A DNA stretch of 64,000 bases, from NCBI GenBank assembly GCA_021018995.1, contig CM037596.1:7577501-7641500 (forward strand), written 5' to 3'. The number at the start of each line of letters is the position of its first letter. The first letter of the stretch is position 1. The stretch is from Chloranthus sessilifolius. Lineage: Eukaryota; Streptophyta; Magnoliopsida; Chloranthales; Chloranthaceae. Position numbers and translations under genes: made by a program. Shown in pieces: positions 58,781 to 64,000 of this stretch. The notes under the pieces are model-generated. The model saw only the letters and a program-made list of their open reading frames with translations, searched no databases and was not told the DNA's origin.

Positions 58781-59828
58781 GACCACATCTTGCATTATAG
58801 GGTTCAGTCTCCTCTGTGGTTCCCTAGAAGGCTTAGCATTGTCTTCCAAATGGATTCGGTGCATACACACCGTTGGACTAATGCCTTTGATATCTTTTAT
58901 CGACCAACCGAGGGCACTTTTGTGCTCTTTGAGTACATTCATGAGTTGGCCTTGCTGATTCGCATCCAGTGTTGATGATATGATAGAGTTGAGTTTCATT
59001 CTCCCCCAGGTAGGCATACTTGAGATTTTTCGGAAGAGGTTTAAGTTCTAAGGACACTTTCTCCTCCTCTTTCGGCTTTTCCTTGATTAATTCAATTTGA
59101 GTTCCACACTCTATTTCCTGTTCTTCACCCATACCTGGTGTGGAATCCAACATGTGATTTACTTCTTGGATTAGGTGATCCACATCAAAATTTTCTCCAA
59201 AATGCGCAAGGCAAGCTGCTAGAGGATCGTCAGATTCAGATGCATTAAATATTTCCTCTACAATTTCATCGAGTATGCATGCTTGTGCATGTTCGTCATC
59301 CTCCATGGGCTGCTTGGCAATATTAAAAATGTTGAGTTCCACTGTCATATTCCCAAATGACAGATTCATGATCCCATTTCGACAATTGATCAGCGCATTG
59401 GAGGTTGCTAGGAATGGTCTTCCTAGAATCACTGGAATATTATTCTTCAAATTTGATGTCGGTTCAGTGTCTAGAACAACAAAATCTACAGAAAAGTAGA
59501 AAGAATCCACCTTGATAAGGACATCTTCTACAATTCCTCGAGGGATCTTTACGGACCGATCAGCTAACTGAAGGGTCATCGCAGTGGTCTTAAGTTCTCC
59601 CAATTCGAGCTCCTTATACACAGAATAAGGCAACAAGTTGACACTTGCTCCTGAGTCCAAAAGGGCCTGATCAATACGGTTATCGCCGATGATGATCGAG
59701 ATTGTAGGACAACCTGGGTCCTTGTATTTGATTGGGAGCTTTGCTTGCAACACTGAACTAACCAGCTCGGCTAAGAAAGCCTTTTTCGGAATATTGGTCT
59801 TTCTTTTGATTGTGACCAATTCCTTCAA
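58781..59828 (-). pseudogene. Element B protease region
   Basis: Aspartic protease with ALLDSGASVNLLPYSVYKEL (about 59640-59690) and VILGRPFLATSNALI (about 59400), followed by the linker towards RT (ELKPLPKNLKYAYLGE). The preceding text (LAELVSSVLQAKLPIKYKDP) is typical of plant gypsy gag-pol. Fossil. Confidence 0.85.
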
Positions 59829-61798
59829 AAATTTAGCATAAGCAGGTACTTGACGGATGGCATCCAGAAAAGGAATATTAATTTTAATTGCTTGAAAATC
59901 TCATTTATTCCTTCCACGTCACGATTTCTCAGTGGTGCCATCAATCTTTGCGGGTACGGTGCTTTCGGAACTAGACTTTTCTTCTGTTCACTCTTGTCAT
60001 CTGATATTTCCTTTGCTTGTACTTTGTCATCAATTTCTTCTCTCTTTTCAGATTTCTTCTTTCCATCAGACTCTTCCTCCTCCTCTAGCAACACTACTTT
60101 GTTATCGACCTGCTTTCCAGTTCTCAACGTTGTGATCGCCCGAATTTGTTGTTGATTCTCTTGTGTTGAAGTTGATGTTTGTTCAACAACCATTTGGCCC
60201 CTTGGGTTAGGAACAGGTTGGCTTGGAAACGAACCTTTTTCTCTTTCACAGAGAAAGGATGCCAATTGCCCAATTTGGGTCTCAATTTTAGAGATTGAGG
60301 ACGTGTGAGAATGAATGAGTTTCATCAGATCCTCAGTAGAAGGGGTTTGTGTATGAGGACGTTGGGCAGGATTTCCCTGTGGGTTGTTAAATCCAGGTGG
60401 TGGAAATGTCGGCACAAAATTTTGTTGTGGTTGGTTTTGATAACCTCCCATTGGCTGCGTAAACTGAAAATTCTGGTTCATTTGCCGTGGCTGCCCAACC
60501 TGATTTTGATTGTATTGAAATTGATTCGGGTTATTGAACCCTTGCTGCTGAAATTGCCCTTGACCGTAGTTCTGCTGCGGTCCTTGATTGAAATTTTGTT
60601 GGGGATAAAAGTTCGTCCCCTGTTTCCTGGGCTGCATTCTTTGATTATCTTGTTTCCATGAGAAATTAGGGTGGTATCTCCAGCTATTTGGGTTATTCTC
60701 ATTGAAAACGTGTCCTTGATTCCGCCCATAATTATTCACAACATTTAACTGTTCAGATGTGTCTTCATGATAGTTCTGCATTGAAGGACAATCATCTGCC
60801 ATATGCATTGGACTTGCACAAATTGAACATGGCTCAGGTTGTGTATTGACCATATGCACATTCTTCTTTACTTTCAATTCCTCAACTTGTTGAGTGAGGA
60901 AATCAATTTTAGCCATCAGATCTGGGGAATCGTTTACTACATATAGTCCTCCTTTCTTGATTGAACTCCCGGCTTGATCACGGGCTTTGACTGGTTGTTC
61001 CCGAGTCTTTGTGAAATCCCAGTGCTGAGAATCCTCAGCTAGCTTTTCTAAGAAAGCATAAGATTCGGTTTCTTTAAGGCTCAGGAATCCTCCGCCATTC
61101 ATTGACTCCACCAGATGTCTATTTGCTTGATTCAGTCCATTGTAGAAACACTGGACCAGTCTCCACTTGGAGTATCCATGGTGCGGACATTTGAGTAAGA
61201 GATCCATGAATCTATCCCAAGCTTCATATAATCTCTCATCTTCCTCTTGCGTGAAATCCGTGATTTCACGTCTAAGGACATTCGTTTTCGCCATAGGGAA
61301 GAACTTTGACAGAAACTTTTTGACCATCTGATCCCAGGTGGTTATGGATCCCGATGGTAGAGAATTTAACCATGCTTTTGCTTTATCCTTTATAGAGAAA
61401 GGAAATAGTAGCGACTATGATTCTTATTTGAAGTTTTGGTAAGCAGATGAGCGGAACTTGACGAAGTCTTTAACATCTTGGTATGGATCTTCGCTCCATG
61501 CCATGAAAGATTGGAAGGATTTGGATGACATTTGTCCGAATTTCAAACCGCCACGGTGTGTGGGGTATACAATGCAGGATGGGGTATTTGTAGTTATCGG
61601 AGAAAACAGTTCTCTCAATGTTGGTTCTTCCTCTTGTTCGAGTTGCCCATTCATGTTGTCAGTCATATTGACTTCAGTGGATGATTCACTTAAAAATTTC
61701 TGCCTTGATCTAGCGTCCTTACGGTTTGATCGGCAGGCACGTTCGATCTCAGAATTTAAAGGTTCTAAATTTCTCTCTTTAGAAGACCTAGTGTGCAT
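59825..61798 (-). pseudogene. Element B gag region
   Basis: Starts at 61798 (MHTRSSKERNLEPLNSEIER), then the retrotransposon gag domain (WDRFMDLLLKCPHHGYSKW, CFYNGLNQANRHLVESMNGG). A zinc-knuckle-like CSICASPMHMADDC lies near 60810, and a long Q/N-rich tail (about 60330-60720) precedes a charged region. Gag builds the particle. Broken in a few places; fossil. Confidence 0.85.
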
Positions 61799-61853
61799 AC
61801 AAAGGATGCACAGAGGGGAGGTTTCCGGCAGAAAAACCTCAAAACAAAAATAA

Positions 61854-61854
<1 letters not shown>

Positions 61855-61885
<31 letters not shown>

Positions 61886-61990
61886 CGATTGATCGAGTCA
61901 CACTCGATCAATCGAGGCCAAATCGATGCATCGACAATAGGGGTCGATGAATCGACTCCAAAAAAAAAAATATATATATATATATATATA
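61855..61990 (-). repeat. Leader region of element B: T run, palindromes, (TA)n
   Basis: A run of about 25 T (61856-61880), then ATCGATTGATCGA, ACTCGATCAATCGAG and TCGATGCATCGA words (61884-61955), then (TA)n (61971-61990). It lies between gag start and primer site. Confidence 0.8.
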
Positions 61991-62075
61991 TTTTTTAGTT
62001 AAGCAGAAATACTATCTTACTCCTCGAAAATTCCTAAAATTTACTGTCTACCAAAAATTCAGATTTTCTCAATTT

Positions 62076-62095
62076 GATCCCCGGCAACGGTGCCA
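62076..62095 (-). other. Primer-binding site (tRNA-Asp type)
   Basis: On the minus strand TGGCACCGTTGCCGGGGATC matches the complement of the 3' end of plant tRNA-Asp with one mismatch (usual TGGCGCCGTTGCC), six bases inside the 5' LTR. tRNA-Asp priming is known for Athila-type elements. Confidence 0.85.
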
Positions 62096-62101
62096 AAAAC
62101 T

Positions 62102-63908
62102 TGATGTGATATTTTAATGTAATGTTTTACTTGCAAGTGCACGAATCGGTTTGTATATAGTGAGTGCGGAGTACGAGATCGTTCTCACGAGGATTAATGT
62201 TGAAACATCTAAAAGAGACAAGCAATTCTAGAAATCTACTAAGATCTAACAGTATTCTACCAGTTTTATAATTTAAGCGGTTGATGGTAATTAATGACTA
62301 CAAACTAAAATTCAATTGATGATTCACAAATAAAAGTGAAGATGATGATGATAAAGATGAAGATACTTAATCCTCCCATCTTTGGTCCGTTCTTCCTATA
62401 ATATAAATCTAAGGATTAAATTATGAGATATTTCATTGGTAACAAACATCTTTTATGGAAGATCAATGGTCAACACCCTAATAGGTTCCACGTTGCATCC
62501 CTGCAATCAGGACTTAGATGATTTTCATATTATAGATCTGGGATCAAGGGCACGGCTAGGCACACATGATCTCAGGTTCAAATAAAAACCATCCCCAAGG
62601 TGGGTGAAAATTCCAACAAGAATACCACTTACAAATCTGAAATCAAGGGCATGGCTCGGCACACTTTATTCAGATTAGGGATTATTTAAGATAAAATTAC
62701 CCATTCTGAGCAAGATCCGAGGGCATGGCTAAACACACTCGATCCCGAACATAATCGTAATTAGATCCACGATGAAAGCAAAAGACCATAACAATGATTG
62801 GGTAAAATTACCATCACGGATCTGAGATCCGGGCATGACTGCACCTGATCCGGTTAGTGGCGGGGACTTCATCCATTCATGATAGCACAACAACCATAAA
62901 AATAAAATCTCATTTTAATCCTTAATTTATATTATTAAAAGTACATCCCTCGGATGGGAATCATTAGATCCCCATCCCTATAAATTTAGCCACACATATT
63001 GTAAGTAATGACATAAATAAATAAAGACGAGAAAATAACATTAATTAAAATTACCTCAAACTTCAAAATAAATTACGTTGATCCACACGGATGATAATCT
63101 TCAGAAACGAAATAAATGCAGGAAATAAACTTTGAACAAAATCTAGGAATGAATACTGAAAAATTAAAGGGAACAAAGCTCTTAAAAAGAAATAATAAAA
63201 CTTCCCTATTTCTAGGTCTAACTATGAAAAATAATGGCTAAAAACTAAGAACACTAAAAACTAAAACTCTCTAAAAAAACTCTAATTCTAATCTCCTACG
63301 TTCTTCTAATGCTGAAAAAGATATATCCTCTCCGAAGTGTTTGAGTCGCTTTAAATAAACCCCGTCGCGCGGAAGTCTCCCAAGCCTACTTTTAAGATTG
63401 ATTAATCGACCAATGGATGTCGATGCATCGAGCGACCAAGAGTCCCAAAAATAGACTTTTAATGTCGATTAGTGTCGACTGAAATTAGCTCGATTAATCG
63501 ACCTGTATGGTCGATGCATCGACCCCAGAAATCCGTGAAATTCAGCACTGCTTCTCGGTTCAAACACTGCCTCAGTATTTTGGCCATAACTTTCTGTCCC
63601 GAACTCGAATTGAGACGATTCTTAGCCGTTGGAAAGCTGACGAAAAGATCTACAACTTTCATGTTTTGACAATTTTGTAATTCAACCGTCTTGAAGGTCC
63701 AAATGTAGCCGCAAGTCGCACCAAGTTCTTGATTACCCGAAGTTGCAGTGTTTTGACATTATATTCAGAATTCTTGTACTGTTTTCTATACTTGGCTTGT
63801 ATTTACCTGAAACACTTCAAATCTAATCAATCTCATCAGATAGCCTTCATCGGACAGCTAAATATAGGTATTTAGGGGTGAAATATCCTCATTTTTCAGT
63901 ACTCATCA
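62102..63908 (-). mobile_element. 5' LTR of element B
   Basis: 1807 bp and nearly the same as 52310-54137. Differences are concentrated in two patches (about 62690-62880 and 63390-63490) rather than spread evenly. Confidence 0.95.
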
Positions 63909-64000
63909 CACCAGATTGCAAGAGATCAAAATTTAATGACTTAATGGCCCAAAATGCTCGATGTTCCAGCTCAACCGGGAGGTGACATCCTTTACCAAAG
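63909..64000 (-). pseudogene. Element A integrase, continued past element B
   Basis: After CACCA, the minus-strand text ([15 protein letters not shown] region) parallels 56560-56655 in element B. This is the resumption of element A, cut by the window end. Confidence 0.85.

Larger units (their letters stand above)
52310..63908 (-). mobile_element. Athila-like Ty3/gypsy element B, full length, nested in element A (TSD CACCA)
   Basis: 11.6 kb with two LTRs (52310-54137 and 62102-63908) that look more than 95 percent alike. It has a tRNA-Asp primer site, a polypurine tract, gag, protease, RT, RNase H and integrase in gypsy order, all on the minus strand. CACCA flanks it on both sides (52305-52309 and 63909-63913), and element A resumes immediately. 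The Athila assignment rests on the tRNA-Asp primer site, the 1.8 kb LTRs, the gag text (NSWRYHPNFSW) and the non-coding region before the 3' LTR. The structure is whole but coding is broken, with roughly four to six breaks. The youngest layer of the stack. Confidence 0.9.

Noticed and set aside
57941-61853. Plus-strand open frames across the element B coding region
   Set aside because: They are antisense shadows of gag and pol on the minus strand and show no motifs.

Overview
This window looks like repeat-dense intergenic DNA from a large flowering-plant nuclear genome. It is AT-rich and holds plant-type Ty3/gypsy and Ty1/copia LTR retrotransposons, L1-type LINEs, a tRNA-derived SINE, CACTA, Harbinger and Mutator-type MITEs, and one plant receptor-like-protein (RLP) gene. 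I cannot name the species. No bacterial or organellar gene was seen. I found no clearly intact host gene and nothing I would call a new functional system. The most informative content is the insertion history, plus several apparently undescribed small repeat families.

Layout. 1-8 kb: an edge-truncated LTR inserted in a LINE remnant, then non-coding dispersed repeats, an LTR-like block with minisatellites, and two more LINE fragments on opposite strands. 8-25 kb: mostly small DNA elements. These include CACTA-type MITEs, foldback elements, a 2.1 kb Harbinger-like element packed with TTGAC/GTCAA words, a long hairpin at 13.9-14.5 kb, dispersed repeats, a possible 5' end of an unidentified minus-strand gene near 19.4 kb, and the first copy (21.3-24.15 kb) of a duplicated block. 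25.0-28.1 kb: an intronless leucine-rich-repeat RLP gene (EIX/Cf type) on the + strand. It carries an in-frame stop and an internal deletion, so it is best called a pseudogene. 28-37.9 kb: more MITEs, a GAGCCGAGC-rich foldback with a perfect inner hairpin, a SINE and an LTR-like block.

37.9-41.56 kb is the second copy of the duplicated block. It contains a solo LTR that the first copy lacks, while the first copy contains a CACTA MITE that the second lacks. Each copy therefore serves as the empty site for the other.

41.56 kb to the window end is a Russian-doll stack. A Tork-type copia fossil (+ strand) is interrupted by (i) a solo LTR, (ii) a 988 bp GC-rich insert of unknown family and (iii) an Athila-like gypsy element A (minus strand). 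Element A is itself split by a full-length relative, element B (52310-63908), which has matching 5 bp target duplications. All six LTR copies of this gypsy family in the window lie in the same orientation. All retroelement coding regions are broken and are treated as fossils. Boundaries come from reading repeats by eye, and no alignment or database search was run.
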